Notes under the pieces: generated by a model | What the model was told of the DNA's origin: nothing | The model's input: the letters and a program-made list of their open reading frames with translations, nothing else | The model's database searches: none | Shown: positions 26,892 to 35,793 of the stretch, one piece after another | Numbering within the stretch: the first letter of the stretch is position 1 | Layout of the letters: every line of letters begins with the position of its first letter | Source of the DNA: DVED01 sp963838375 | Lineage (GTDB): Bacteria; Cyanobacteriota; Cyanobacteriia; Cyanobacteriales; Geitlerinemataceae | Direction of reading: 5' to 3' | Assembly (NCBI GenBank): GCA_963838375.1 | Contig: CAWIQY010000016.1 | Location: 434,001 to 498,000, forward strand | Length of the DNA: 64,000 nucleotides | Translations under genes and position numbers: made by a program

Positions 26892-26998
26892 CTACCAGAT
26901 TTTGCCAGACCCAGCTTGTATCCCAAATCGAACCTGAATCCTTACATCCAAACTACCTTCAATTCCAATGGGGAGTATTCCTGAAAAATTACCAAAAA

Positions 26999-27025
26999 TA
27001 GGGGTCAACGGCTGTTGACCCCTAC
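26999..27025. repeat. Palindromic intergenic repeat, copy 2
   Basis: Same arms as copy 1, starting TAGGGGTCAACGGCTG and ending GTTGACCCCTAC. It lies 64 bp beyond the stop of pstB and could act as its 3' hairpin. Confidence 0.9.
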
Positions 27026-27088
27026 TGGAAAATCCAATATTTTTCAGCTACACTTCTCCCAAAACTCCGTTGGAGAAAATGCGAGATA

Positions 27089-27925
27089 TCAGCCAAATCG
27101 TCCCTGCACGTAATCGCGAGTTCGGGGATGACTCGCCTCGGTAAAAATGCCGACCGTCGGACCGAATTCTACCATTTGACCGATGCGACTTTCATCGGTG
27201 TTAAAAAATGCTGTGTAGTCTGATAATCGAGAGGCTTGCTGCATATTGTGGGTAACAATGGCGATCGTAAATTGAGTTTTCAACTTCCGCAGCAATTCTT
27301 CTATTCGAGTTGTGGAAATGGGATCGAGAGCAGAACAAGGTTCATCCATCAACAAAACCTTGGGTTTCACCGCTAGTGCTCTGGCAATACAAAGGCGCTG
27401 CTGTTGTCCCCCGGAAAGACCTAATGCAGATTTTTTCAGGCTATCTTTGACTTCATCCCACAGTGCCGCATCTTGCAGCGCAGATTCAACAATGATATCC
27501 AGTTCCGATCGAGATTTTCGACCGATTTTTTTGACACCATAAATGACGTTCTCATAAATACTAATCGGGAAGGGGTTCGGTCGCTGAAACACCATGCCAA
27601 TTTTGCGGCGCAGCAGATTGAGATTAATTCGTTTACCGTAAATATCCTGTCCGTAAAACTCGACTTTTCCAGTCACGCGAACTTGATTTTCCAATTCGCA
27701 AATACGATTCAGGGCTTTCAGGAAAGTAGACTTACCGCATCCCGAAGAGCCGATAATGGCAGTAATTTTGTTTTGGTAGATCTCCATTGAGATCCCTTCA
27801 AGTGCTTTTCTGTTGCCGTAGTAAAAGCTTAAATCTTCGGTTTTTAGAGCCGCAATTTCTTCTCGATCTAAAGATTTAGAAGCTTTAGATACAACCGAAT
27901 TTGGGTGATTTTCTGGGGATATCAT
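27089..27925 (-). CDS. pstB: Phosphate ABC transporter ATP-binding protein PstB
   Basis: 278 residues. Walker A GSSGCGKST, the PstB-specific QRPNPFP Q-loop, the signature LSGGQQQRLCIARAL and Walker B VLLMDEPCSALDPIS are all present. It energises high-affinity phosphate uptake through PstC-PstA. It follows directly on pstA (no gap) at the end of pstS-C-A-B. An N-terminal extension of about 25 residues precedes the usual start and is Ser-rich. Confidence 0.96.
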   Translation of the reverse strand: MISPENHPNSVVSKASKSLDREEIAALKTEDLSFYYGNRKALEGISMEIYQNKITAIIGSSGCGKSTFLKALNRICELENQVRVTGKVEFYGQDIYGKRINLNLLRRKIGMVFQRPNPFPISIYENVIYGVKKIGRKSRSELDIIVESALQDAALWDEVKDSLKKSALGLSGGQQQRLCIARALAVKPKVLLMDEPCSALDPISTTRIEELLRKLKTQFTIAIVTHNMQQASRLSDYTAFFNTDESRIGQMVEFGPTVGIFTEASHPRTRDYVQGRFG

Positions 27926-28837
27926 TTAGCGAGTTTCCAGTCGTTTGCGAGTAAAGTAACGAGACAAAATACTGCTGAGCAATATGATGCACACCAGCAC
28001 AAGGGATGCTGTCCACGCCATGGCATTTTGTTCTTGGTAGGGCGAACTAGCGTATTTATAAATCAACACCGATAAAGAAGGTGTTGGATTAAAAATACCA
28101 TCGGGCCAATTGCTACTAGAAAGGGCAGTAAAAAGCAGCGGTGCTGTTTCTCCCGCCACACGAGAAACGGCGAGTAATGCACCGGTTGTTATCGCCGGTA
28201 AAGCCGCAGGTAGAATAATTCGGAAAGTGGTCTCAAATCGATCGCACCCCAAACCTGCCGAAGCTAAACGATAGGATTGGGGAATCAATTTGAGAGATTC
28301 TTCCGTTGTTAATGCAATAATGGGCAACATAATGATTCCCAAAGCAAATCCTCCAGCTACGGCTGAAAATTGTTTGGTTGCCAAAACAATGACTCCGTAA
28401 GCGAAAACACCGACAATAATAGAGGGAACGCTGCTGAGAATCTTCGTCATAAACCGGATAGTATTCGTAATGCCGTTATTGCCACCCAGTTCCGACAAAA
28501 ATATACCCGTCATCACCCCAATGGGAATACTTAAAAGGCTGGCAATTCCCACCATCATTAATGTGCCTAAAATGGCATTAGCAAATCCATTCGGCTGGTC
28601 TTCTACGCCCACAGGTGCAGGTAAAGAAACGAAGACTTCCCAGCTTAATTGTCCAATTCCCTGTCGTAAAATTTCCCAAAAAATGGAAAATAAAGGTAAC
28701 AGAGCGATCGCCGTTAATAAAAATGCTAAAACTGTCATTCCTCGGCTAAAGACTGTCCGAGGTAAAGAAAGCGGCTGATACAGTTCTCTTGCAAGAGATT
28801 CTGTTTCTGTTGTGGAAGGATTTATATCTAGAGTCAC
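27926..28837 (-). CDS. pstA: Phosphate ABC transporter permease PstA
   Basis: 303 residues with six hydrophobic segments and the binding-protein-dependent permease EAA loop (SLKLIPQSYRLASAGLGCDRFETTFRIILPAALP). It partners PstC in the inner membrane. It is 27 bp after pstC and adjoins pstB. Length and motifs are normal for the family. Confidence 0.95.
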   Translation of the reverse strand: MTLDINPSTTETESLARELYQPLSLPRTVFSRGMTVLAFLLTAIALLPLFSIFWEILRQGIGQLSWEVFVSLPAPVGVEDQPNGFANAILGTLMMVGIASLLSIPIGVMTGIFLSELGGNNGITNTIRFMTKILSSVPSIIVGVFAYGVIVLATKQFSAVAGGFALGIIMLPIIALTTEESLKLIPQSYRLASAGLGCDRFETTFRIILPAALPAITTGALLAVSRVAGETAPLLFTALSSSNWPDGIFNPTPSLSVLIYKYASSPYQEQNAMAWTASLVLVCIILLSSILSRYFTRKRLETR

Positions 28838-28864
28838 AGCTTAATTTTCAAGTACAAGAAGAAA

Positions 28865-29863
28865 CTACTGTTGGTTCGATCGTCGCTCGATCGCCTGCAC
28901 TAAAAACACAGCTGTCATATTAACTAATAGGGTAATGACAAACAAAATGAGTGCAAGATACATCAAAGCTCCAATGTGCAATTCATTTAAAGCTTCGCCA
29001 AATTGATTCGCTAAAATTGCTGGAATTGTACTACCCGGTTCGATCAAAGAAAAGCTAATCTTCTTCGCATTACCAATGACCATCGTTACTGCCATGGTTT
29101 CGCCTAATGCACGTCCCAGCGCTAGGATAATCGCCCCTAAAATTCCGGCACTTCCGGCGGGAATACTGGTATCCCAAATCGCTTCCCAACGAGTTGCACC
29201 TAAAGCCATCGATGCACTGCGTAAATCGGCTGGAATAGAGAGGAGAACATCTCGACTAATTGCCGCGATCGTCGGCAAAATCATAATCGAAAGCAGAACT
29301 CCCGCGACCAAGATGCTCGACCCCAAAGGCTCAGTTTCAAATAAGGGAATCCATCCCAAAAGCTCGAATAGTTTTTGTTGAACGGGAAGGAGAACCGGAA
29401 TGAGAACAAAAATTCCCCAAAGTCCAATAATTACACTAGGAATCGCCGCAATTAATTCTACTAAAAAAGCGATCGGCGATCGCACCCAAGTGGGTAAAAA
29501 GTTCTCACTGGTGAGAATAGCAACAGCCAGACCAAAAGGAATAGCCAAGAATAAGGCGATCGTCGATGTTACCAGTGTTCCATAAATATAGGTTAATGCC
29601 CCAAATTCGAGCTTGGGAACACTCCATCTTTGAGTGGTAAAAAAAGACAACCCAAATTCCTCGATCGCTGGATAAGCATCTTTAAAAACTAAAATGCTCA
29701 TCCACACAAAGATACCCGCAGACACTAAAGCACAAGTCCAAGCTAGACCTTTGAAGGCTAGCTCAAATCCTTCACCTTTTCCGACTGCTGACGAGAGATC
29801 GATATCGCTGAAATCGTGAAGATTGGGAGAGAGATTTTGAGACTGTTCGATCGAATCGGTCAT
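28865..29863 (-). CDS. pstC: Phosphate ABC transporter permease PstC
   Basis: 332 residues from the ATG at 29863; a start at 29914 would add a Cys-rich tail that the family lacks. Six membrane segments and an EAA loop (LRSASMALGATRWEAIWDTSIPAGSAG). It forms the channel with PstA. Second gene of the operon, about 100 bp after pstS. Confidence 0.94.
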   Translation of the reverse strand: MTDSIEQSQNLSPNLHDFSDIDLSSAVGKGEGFELAFKGLAWTCALVSAGIFVWMSILVFKDAYPAIEEFGLSFFTTQRWSVPKLEFGALTYIYGTLVTSTIALFLAIPFGLAVAILTSENFLPTWVRSPIAFLVELIAAIPSVIIGLWGIFVLIPVLLPVQQKLFELLGWIPLFETEPLGSSILVAGVLLSIMILPTIAAISRDVLLSIPADLRSASMALGATRWEAIWDTSIPAGSAGILGAIILALGRALGETMAVTMVIGNAKKISFSLIEPGSTIPAILANQFGEALNELHIGALMYLALILFVITLLVNMTAVFLVQAIERRSNQQ

Positions 29864-29962
29864 AGGTATAAAATAATAAGCTTCCAGGCAACAGCTTTTA
29901 GTCTTCTGTATCAAAACTCAGACCAAAAGCTGACGATCTCTGGCTGTCTTTGACGACTCGTT

Positions 29963-30980
29963 TTACTTCACTTCCGACTTCACTTGAGAAATTGCCCGAT
30001 CGGCTGTCGCTTGAGGAATTTTGGTATACTGTAACTCGTTGTTGATGTTTTGACCTTTGGTCAAAATCCACTCCACCAACTTTTTGATACTATCTGCTTT
30101 TTCAGCATCGCCGTAATCGGTTTTGATCATCAACCAAGTAATCCCAACGATCGGATATCCAGCTTCTGGATCGCTGATATTCGCCACGGTGAAATCGTCA
30201 TTAAAACGCAAACCTTCCATTGCCGTATTGGCATTGGCGATCGTTGGATTCGACAAAATCTCCAGCTTGGTTTTCCAACATCGCCGTTTTCATGTTATTT
30301 TCCGAGGCGTAGTCCGCTTGAACGTAACCGATCGCACCTTCCGTTCTTTGTACCTCAGCCGCTACTCCCTCATTACCGCGACCCCCCAGGGTATTTCCCG
30401 GCGAATCGGGCTCTTTGTTCGCCGCAATTTCGCTGTCAAGTGCTTCTAAGTGAGAGGTAAAGATATAGCTAGTTCCGCTACCATCAGACCGAACGACGAC
30501 GCGAATAGGTTTGTTGGGTAAGGTAACACCGGGGTTATCGGCAGCAATTTTTGCATCGTTCCAGCGAGTAATTTCGCCTTCAAAAATTGCCGGTAAAACT
30601 TCGCGAGAAAGTTTCAGATCGCTAATGGGAAGGTTGAAGACAACCGCCACTGCACCTCCGGCTGTGGGAACCAAAATCAAACCATCTTTCATTTGGGAGA
30701 TTTCATCGGTTTTGGGAGGTGCATCTGTTCCTCCAAAATCCACAGTTCCTGCGATAAATTGTCTGATGCCGCCACCACTCCCGATCGCTTCGTAGTTGAC
30801 TTGATTCTGCGTTTCTTGTTGGAAATCGTTAAAATAGCGTTCGTAGAGAGGTGCGGGAAAAGTTGCACCCGCGCCATTGAGTGTTGCGGCAATTGCAGCG
30901 GACAAAGGACCGAAAGAAAGTGCCACAGTGGCAACCGAAGCTGTCGCCATTCGACGCAGCGAAATCATGAAGAAAGCCAT
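29963..30980 (-). pseudogene. pstS: Phosphate-binding protein PstS, single-base frameshift near the C-terminus
   Basis: From the ATG at 30980, with AGGA about 11 bp upstream, there is a signal peptide (ATASVATVALSFGPLSAAIAA), then the phosphate-binding core (NGAGATFPAPLY, GSGGGIRQF, DFGGTDAP, RSDGSGTS). The last 95 or so residues continue in another frame (SNPTIANANTAMEGLRF to the stop at 29963). The switch is at an A run, 30255-30258 (T run on the coding strand). PstS is the periplasmic phosphate receptor of the operon. Loss would disable uptake unless a second copy exists elsewhere, so a sequencing error is plausible. Confidence 0.9.
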
Positions 30981-31068
30981 ATCGTTATCAGTCCTGGTGA
31001 AAATTAAAGGCATAGCGCCTGTTCCTCGATCAGCCTAGAGTTCATCTTTTAAGCTTGCGCGAACCTTT

Positions 31069-31098
31069 GTTTAAAAGAATATTAAGCAAACTTAAATT
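31069..31098 (-). promoter_or_regulatory. Candidate Pho box upstream of pstS
   Basis: Three TTAA-containing words begin at 31071, 31082 and 31092, spaced 11 and 10 bp, about 90 bp before pstS. Cyanobacterial SphR (PhoB) sites are direct 8-bp repeats with 3-bp spacers built on TTAA. The match is loose and the region is AT-rich. Confidence 0.4.
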
Positions 31099-31296
31099 AT
31101 TTATTAACATTTCGACGCGCTGATAAAACAGACAAAAAAAGTCGAGCAAATAGTAAAATATAAGCCAAATTGCCGATGCAAAACGGCATAAGACACCCTA
31201 TTCTAATGTGTGGCATATTTTTAAACCGATACCAACCTCCTCGATCGGTTTTTATCTATTGCCCTGGTTGAGTTGTAAGTGGTATAGGTTTATCTC

Positions 31297-32707
31297 ATGA
31301 AACTGTTATATGGTCTCAGATACCTGCTAAAAGAAACCAACGATCGATTGAATTTAACAGATCGCTTTGGATTTGTTACAAATGCGATCGATCGTATTCC
31401 CAAGCCCATACGGAATGTTGCCCTTCGCCCCGTACTACTCCTCGTCTTGGCATCCCACTATGGTTTGTTGATGATGCCTTCGCGATCGAATACGGAAGCC
31501 TCAGAAACACCTCCAGAACCTGAAGAAGTCCAAGAAGAAATCAAGATCGCTCGTATTCAAACCAACAAACCCACCACTGCACCCAAAACACCCACATCAA
31601 CTCCAGCACCCACATCAACTCCCACATCAGCAACTCCGGCTGCCACCGCCACACAGCCCTCTCCTACCACTCCCGCCCCGGCTCCAGCCGCACCGGCTCC
31701 TGCCAAAGCTCCAACTCCAGCTCCAGCTGCACCTCCTCCAGTTGCCGCACCCGCACCGGCTCCAGCTCCAGCCGCCCCTCCTCCAGTTGCCGCACCCGCA
31801 CCGGCTCCAGCTCCAGCCGCCCCTCCTCCAGTTGCCGCACCCGCACCCGCTCCTCCGGCTCCAGCCTCCTCCGGCTCCAGCTCCTCCCGCTCCAACCCCC
31901 ACCCCAGAACCTCCTCCAGCGCCAGAACCCGCGCCGGAAAAAACTCCCCTCAAACCCACACCAGAACCCACGCCAGAAAAACCCCCCGCAGACCCCAACG
32001 CCACTTCCACATCAGTACAAGATCCATTTGTAGATTTCCCTTTTCCCCCAGGCTTTGCTGTCGGTTCTTTGGGTTTGCTACAAGGTGCTAGCGATGGAGA
32101 AGCACGAAATGTGGCTCAAGGATTGGATGATGTGTATGGATTTTACGCTCAACAACTGCCACCTAAAAGTATTACGATCGACCAACCTGTTAAAAATGAG
32201 TCCAACTTCCGAATTTTTCCGCTGAAAACGCCGGAAAAAACTCAATACCTACACCTCGTCACCCAGGAAGACAAAACTGTCATTTTGTTAGCATCCCAAC
32301 CGATCGAAGATTTAGCCGCTTTAGCCAATGCTGGAACAATTAGCGTCGAAGAAGAACGATTTTATGTGGCAGCACAAGCAGCCGGAAACGATCTAGCTCT
32401 GCTACAATTCAACCGCGCTCAACTTGCCGAAGGCTCTACACAATTTGTCGATCCAAATCGATACAGACCCGAAGGTGTGACTTCGGAGCAGCGAACGGTT
32501 CCGATCGGTGAAGTGCAAGCTAAAGTTAAAGCCCGACTGAGCGAACAAGGATTCGCTGCTGCCGATACCAGCTATCAAGGAGTTCCCGCAATTCAGGCAA
32601 CCTTGGGAACATTTACCGGCTATATTATTTTCGCACCTGCTTATATTACACCAGGAAGTGGGGCAACGGAGCGAACGGCAGTCTTGACTTCTACAACAGC
32701 ACCTTAA
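31297..32707 (+). pseudogene. TonB-like proline-rich envelope protein, frameshifted
   Basis: The frame starting at ATG 31297 gives an N-terminal cytosolic region, one membrane segment (VALRPVLLLVLASHYGLLMM) and an acidic then Pro/Ala/Thr-rich stretch. At 31865-31866 an extra C in a CCTCCGGCT repeat region shifts it. The other frame (to 32707) continues Pro-rich and then has two globular segments. The C-terminal part shares the pattern of a basic-hydrophobic strand followed by T-x-YLH with the product at 34608-35486, so the two are paralogues. It is convergent with the exb operon. It lacks the classical TonB C-terminal YP motif. Confidence 0.65.
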
Positions 32708-32748
32708 TTAAGGTCCGATCGAGTTGAGCATTCAGGTATCAATCAACA

Positions 32749-32790
32749 GTAGGGGTCAACAGTAGGGGTCAACAGCCGTTGACCCCTACT
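32749..32790. repeat. Palindromic intergenic repeat, copy 3
   Basis: AGTAGGGGTCAAC occurs twice in tandem and is followed by AGCCGTTGACCCCTACT. The arms are the same as at 26864 and 26999, with one arm duplicated. It lies between the convergent TonB-like and exbD genes and may serve as a shared terminator hairpin. Confidence 0.9.
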
Positions 32791-32806
32791 GCATTTCAAT
32801 TCTGAA

Positions 32807-33235
32807 TTACTCTCCTCCAATCGCCAGCGAAACTCGATCGCCCCCCACTTCTCTCATTTCCACTAACAGTTGCATCACATTTTCATAGGGCATTCCCGGA
32901 TCGGGAATCACAAACACAGAATTTTCCGGATTATTTTGCAAGTACGCAGGTATATCTTGCAACAACTGTTCTTGGGTATAATATCGACCATCGATCGAAA
33001 TTTTACCTTCGGGATCGACGCGCACAGCTAAAAATTCGGGAAGTTCTGGGTTAACCGTAGGAGGTGCTTCATCGTCTTCTTTTCCCGGCAATGCCACATC
33101 GACAACTTCCGGTTCGCTAGTTAACGTGACCGAAACTAAGATAAAAAACGCCAGAACCACCATCACCACATTTAACATTGGCGTCAAGTTAATGGTGGGA
33201 ATAGAGGCGGCAAACCGGGTGGATTTAAATCGCAT
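32807..33235 (-). CDS. exbD: ExbD-family protein with Asn in place of the proton-binding Asp
   Basis: 142 residues: a short cytosolic N-terminus, one membrane helix (about 17-42) and a periplasmic ExbD/TolR domain ending MREVGGDRVSLAI. The helix reads NLTPMLNVVMVVLAFF, so the usual Asp of the P-hh-D motif is Asn here (codon AAT at about 33178-33180). In ExbD this Asp carries protons. It is the last gene of tonB-like-exbB-exbD-exbD, 20 bp after the other exbD. It may form a heterodimer with its neighbour; alone it should not conduct. Confidence 0.88.
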   Translation of the reverse strand: MRFKSTRFAASIPTINLTPMLNVVMVVLAFFILVSVTLTSEPEVVDVALPGKEDDEAPPTVNPELPEFLAVRVDPEGKISIDGRYYTQEQLLQDIPAYLQNNPENSVFVIPDPGMPYENVMQLLVEMREVGGDRVSLAIGGE

Positions 33236-33255
33236 TTTAATGACAACTAATACTT

Positions 33256-33681
33256 TTATTTAATGGCTAAGGAAACTCTTTCGCCACCAATATCTTGAAG
33301 TTTTTGTAAGAGAAGATCGACTTTTTGGTAGTCTAGGGTTCGATCGGCGCTTAACGTCACTGCACCCTCGGGGTTTTCTGCCAGAAAAGGTTCAACTTTT
33401 TCCGCCAGTTGCTCTTCTTGAATTACTTCACCCTCTACCAGAATTTGACCTTGTGAATCTAGTCCCACCACAAGTCTTTTCGCTTCTGTTTTTTCGCTTG
33501 TGCCTTCTCCCCCTCCCCCAGTTCCATCCTGAGCCGATGGCAACTCAACATTGGGAATCCCTTGACCCGTTAGCGTCATGGCTAGGATGATAAAAAATGT
33601 CAGAACCGACATCAATACATCCATCATCGGGACGAGATTGACCTCGGGAATTTGGGAAGTTTGTTGCCGCTCTTTAAACAT
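33256..33681 (-). CDS. exbD: ExbD-family biopolymer transporter protein
   Basis: 141 residues with an N-terminal membrane helix containing NLVPMMDVLMSVLTFF; the conserved proton-carrying Asp is present. The periplasmic domain ends LQDIGGERVSLAIK, almost the same ending as its downstream neighbour. A Gly-rich linker (about residue 54) separates helix and domain. It couples the proton gradient with ExbB to drive a TonB-like protein. It lies 25 bp after exbB. Confidence 0.93.
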   Translation of the reverse strand: MFKERQQTSQIPEVNLVPMMDVLMSVLTFFIILAMTLTGQGIPNVELPSAQDGTGGGGEGTSEKTEAKRLVVGLDSQGQILVEGEVIQEEQLAEKVEPFLAENPEGAVTLSADRTLDYQKVDLLLQKLQDIGGERVSLAIK

Positions 33682-33706
33682 GAATAAAATATCCTATAAC
33701 CCACAT

Positions 33707-34459
33707 TTAAAGTAAACTTGCATCCGTGGAGGACGAGACCATCGGCAATGCGCGGTTGAGATCGTTCTGTAGAGGTTCGTACCAAACTTGACGATAAATC
33801 AATTCCAGTTCGTTACCCACTTCCGCAAAATATTCCACTTGCTTCGCTTGCAAGGTAATAAATATCTGAAAAAATAACAGTGCGATAATCGCAACAATCA
33901 TTCCTGCCGCCGTTGTTAGCAGCGCTTCACCAATCCCGGATGCCGCTTGAGTGGCACTGGCGGTGGAACCGCCTCCACCAATATTCAGATTGCCGAAGGT
34001 ATTAATCAAACCCGTTACGGTTCCTAACAATCCCAATAGCGGAGAAACAGCAATCACGGTTTCGATCACCTTACTTCCTTTACGCATCTTGACAAACTCT
34101 TTATCCCCAGCCGCTTCTAGTGCCAACCGAAACGTTTCTGGGGTGGCTTGCCGCAGTTTTAAAGGCGCGAGGAGAAAGCGACCAATTGTCAAATATCTCG
34201 CATATTCAGCAATTTCTGCGGCTTTGTCGAGATCGTATCTTGCCGCCTCGAGAACATCGCGAACGATACGATCTTCCTGAGAAATTAATCGTATCCAGAA
34301 CCAACCCCGTTCTAATGCCGTGGTAAACGTGATCACCGACAATCCCAACAGGGGCCACATCACCGGTCCCCCAGCGAGGAACGTATCGATGATTCGCTTG
34401 GGAGATTCGGGTTCCGGAACGACTGGAGCGGCTTCTAGCAATAAATGGAATAAGTACAT
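33707..34459 (-). CDS. exbB: ExbB/MotA-TolQ family proton channel protein
   Basis: 250 residues. Three membrane regions, including the conserved MotA/TolQ/ExbB block ETVIAVSPLLGLLGTVTGLINTF (about 132-155) and EALLTTAAGMIVAIIALLFF (about 180-200), which holds the Thr lining the channel. ExbB pentamers surround an ExbD dimer in the inner membrane. First of the three exb genes, following a TonB-like gene on the same strand by 148 bp. Confidence 0.94.
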   Translation of the reverse strand: MYLFHLLLEAAPVVPEPESPKRIIDTFLAGGPVMWPLLGLSVITFTTALERGWFWIRLISQEDRIVRDVLEAARYDLDKAAEIAEYARYLTIGRFLLAPLKLRQATPETFRLALEAAGDKEFVKMRKGSKVIETVIAVSPLLGLLGTVTGLINTFGNLNIGGGGSTASATQAASGIGEALLTTAAGMIVAIIALLFFQIFITLQAKQVEYFAEVGNELELIYRQVWYEPLQNDLNRALPMVSSSTDASLL

Positions 34460-34607
34460 TTTGGGGAAGAAAGTGGCGATCGCAAGATATCCAATTTAGG
34501 TTATCGGATTTTGAGAGGGAATTGGTTAAAAACAGTTTAATTCAACATTAAAGCGCTCATGATATTTTTGAGTTCCGAAAAATTTAACTTAGCCAACATC
34601 CCAAATA

Positions 34608-35486
34608 TTAGGAATTGGCAAGTTGGCGTAACGCTTCTGTTGTCATCTGCTCTGGTGATTTTACGTATCTCGTTCCTTGCAAGCTTGAAACAATATGTAA
34701 ATAATACGGCGTTTCGCCGGTTTTAGAGATGCGATAAACCCGCATTCCCGTGTCGGTGGCAATGTCCAATGGTTCAGCTTCATAGCCGTCATTTTGTAGA
34801 TTTTCCAAGAGATTGCCCGCGATCGATCGCCATTGAGTATCCGTTGTCTGCCAGCAGTCGTCACGTCCGCTGCCACAACCCGGTTGCTGCTCCCCAACGT
34901 GGGGAAAGTTGTTCGATGGCGTGGGTTCGGGAGTGGGTTCCGGTGTGGGTTCCGGCGTCGGTTCTAAGGTTTTTTTGGGAGTAGGAGTGGGTTCGGGTGT
35001 CGGTTCGGGAGTCGGTTTGGGAGTAGGAGTAGGAGTCGGTTCGGGAGTCGGTTCCGGTGCGGGTGCCGGTGCGGGTGCTGGTGCCGGTGCGGGTGGCTGT
35101 TGTCTGGGGACTGGTGCTGGTGCTGGCGCTGGTGCCGGTGGCTGTTGTCTGGGGACTGGAGTGGGTGCGGCGGGGGGTGGCGCTGGAGTCGGTTCGGGAA
35201 CCGCTGTGGATGGCGGCAGGGTAGGAGACGGTTGCTGGGCAGCCGCAGCCGGTGCTGGAGACGAGGAAACTGGCGGGGAAACCTGGGGTTTGGGGGGTAA
35301 CTTGGCGACTTGGATGAGCATTTCCGGCTGCGTTTCCAGTTCCACTATTTCCGGTTCTTGAGGTTCTTGCGGGGGGTTGGGCAGCAGTAACAGTATGCCG
35401 TGAAGGGCAGAAACGACGAAAAACCAAGGGCGAATCAGCCATTGAATGGGGGCGGGTAGCTTTTTCCACAATTGGGGTAAGGACAT
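34608..35486 (-). CDS. TonB-like proline-rich energy-transducing protein
   Basis: 292 residues: short cytosolic start, one membrane helix (about 20-38, FFVVSALHGILLLLP), then about 140 residues rich in Pro, Ala, Glu and Thr with many PTPEPTPE repeats, a spacer able to cross the periplasm. A C-terminal domain of about 75 residues (after CGSGRDDCW) has two cysteines and a TPYYLHIVSS motif. The architecture and operon with exbB-exbD say TonB, but the C-domain does not show the TonB signature, so it is TonB-like only. Iron uptake is suggested by futA next door. Confidence 0.75.
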   Translation of the reverse strand: MSLPQLWKKLPAPIQWLIRPWFFVVSALHGILLLLPNPPQEPQEPEIVELETQPEMLIQVAKLPPKPQVSPPVSSSPAPAAAAQQPSPTLPPSTAVPEPTPAPPPAAPTPVPRQQPPAPAPAPAPVPRQQPPAPAPAPAPAPAPEPTPEPTPTPTPKPTPEPTPEPTPTPKKTLEPTPEPTPEPTPEPTPSNNFPHVGEQQPGCGSGRDDCWQTTDTQWRSIAGNLLENLQNDGYEAEPLDIATDTGMRVYRISKTGETPYYLHIVSSLQGTRYVKSPEQMTTEALRQLANS

Positions 35487-35793
35487 ACCGGGGTACGAAA
35501 AGGCGTTCTCTGATTATACATAGTTGAGAATCTATATGATTACCTTAACGAGAAAAGAAGGAAAACTCTCTCTGAGATTCTGCTCTAAATGACTATCTGT
35601 AGGCGATTGTGGGAGATTTAGCGACAGAATTGTTGAGATCGATCTGGAGTAAAAGTTATAAACTTGCAACAAAATCATAAATTAATTAAGAAAGACTTGC
35701 ATTAAGAGTTCCGATCCTGCTTTAATTAGATTCGATCGCCATGTGTACCGAGCGATCGCCTACAAAACTCAAATTCATCTAGGGATAACACCG

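Larger units (their letters stand above)
26545..27088. other. Intergenic region with two copies of a palindromic repeat
   Basis: About 540 bp between the ABC exporter and pstB, both read leftwards. It contains two copies of the GTAGGGGTCAAC palindrome. A minus-strand frame near 26630-26818 has no convincing start or composition. The ABC exporter promoter must be close to 26560-26650. Confidence 0.5.

Noticed and set aside
31557..31895. Gly/Ala-rich minus-strand frame
   Set aside because: It is the mirror of the Pro/Ala repeats of the TonB-like gene.
34909..35361. Gly/Val-rich plus-strand frame
   Set aside because: Antisense shadow of the Pro-rich region of the TonB-like protein at 34608-35486.
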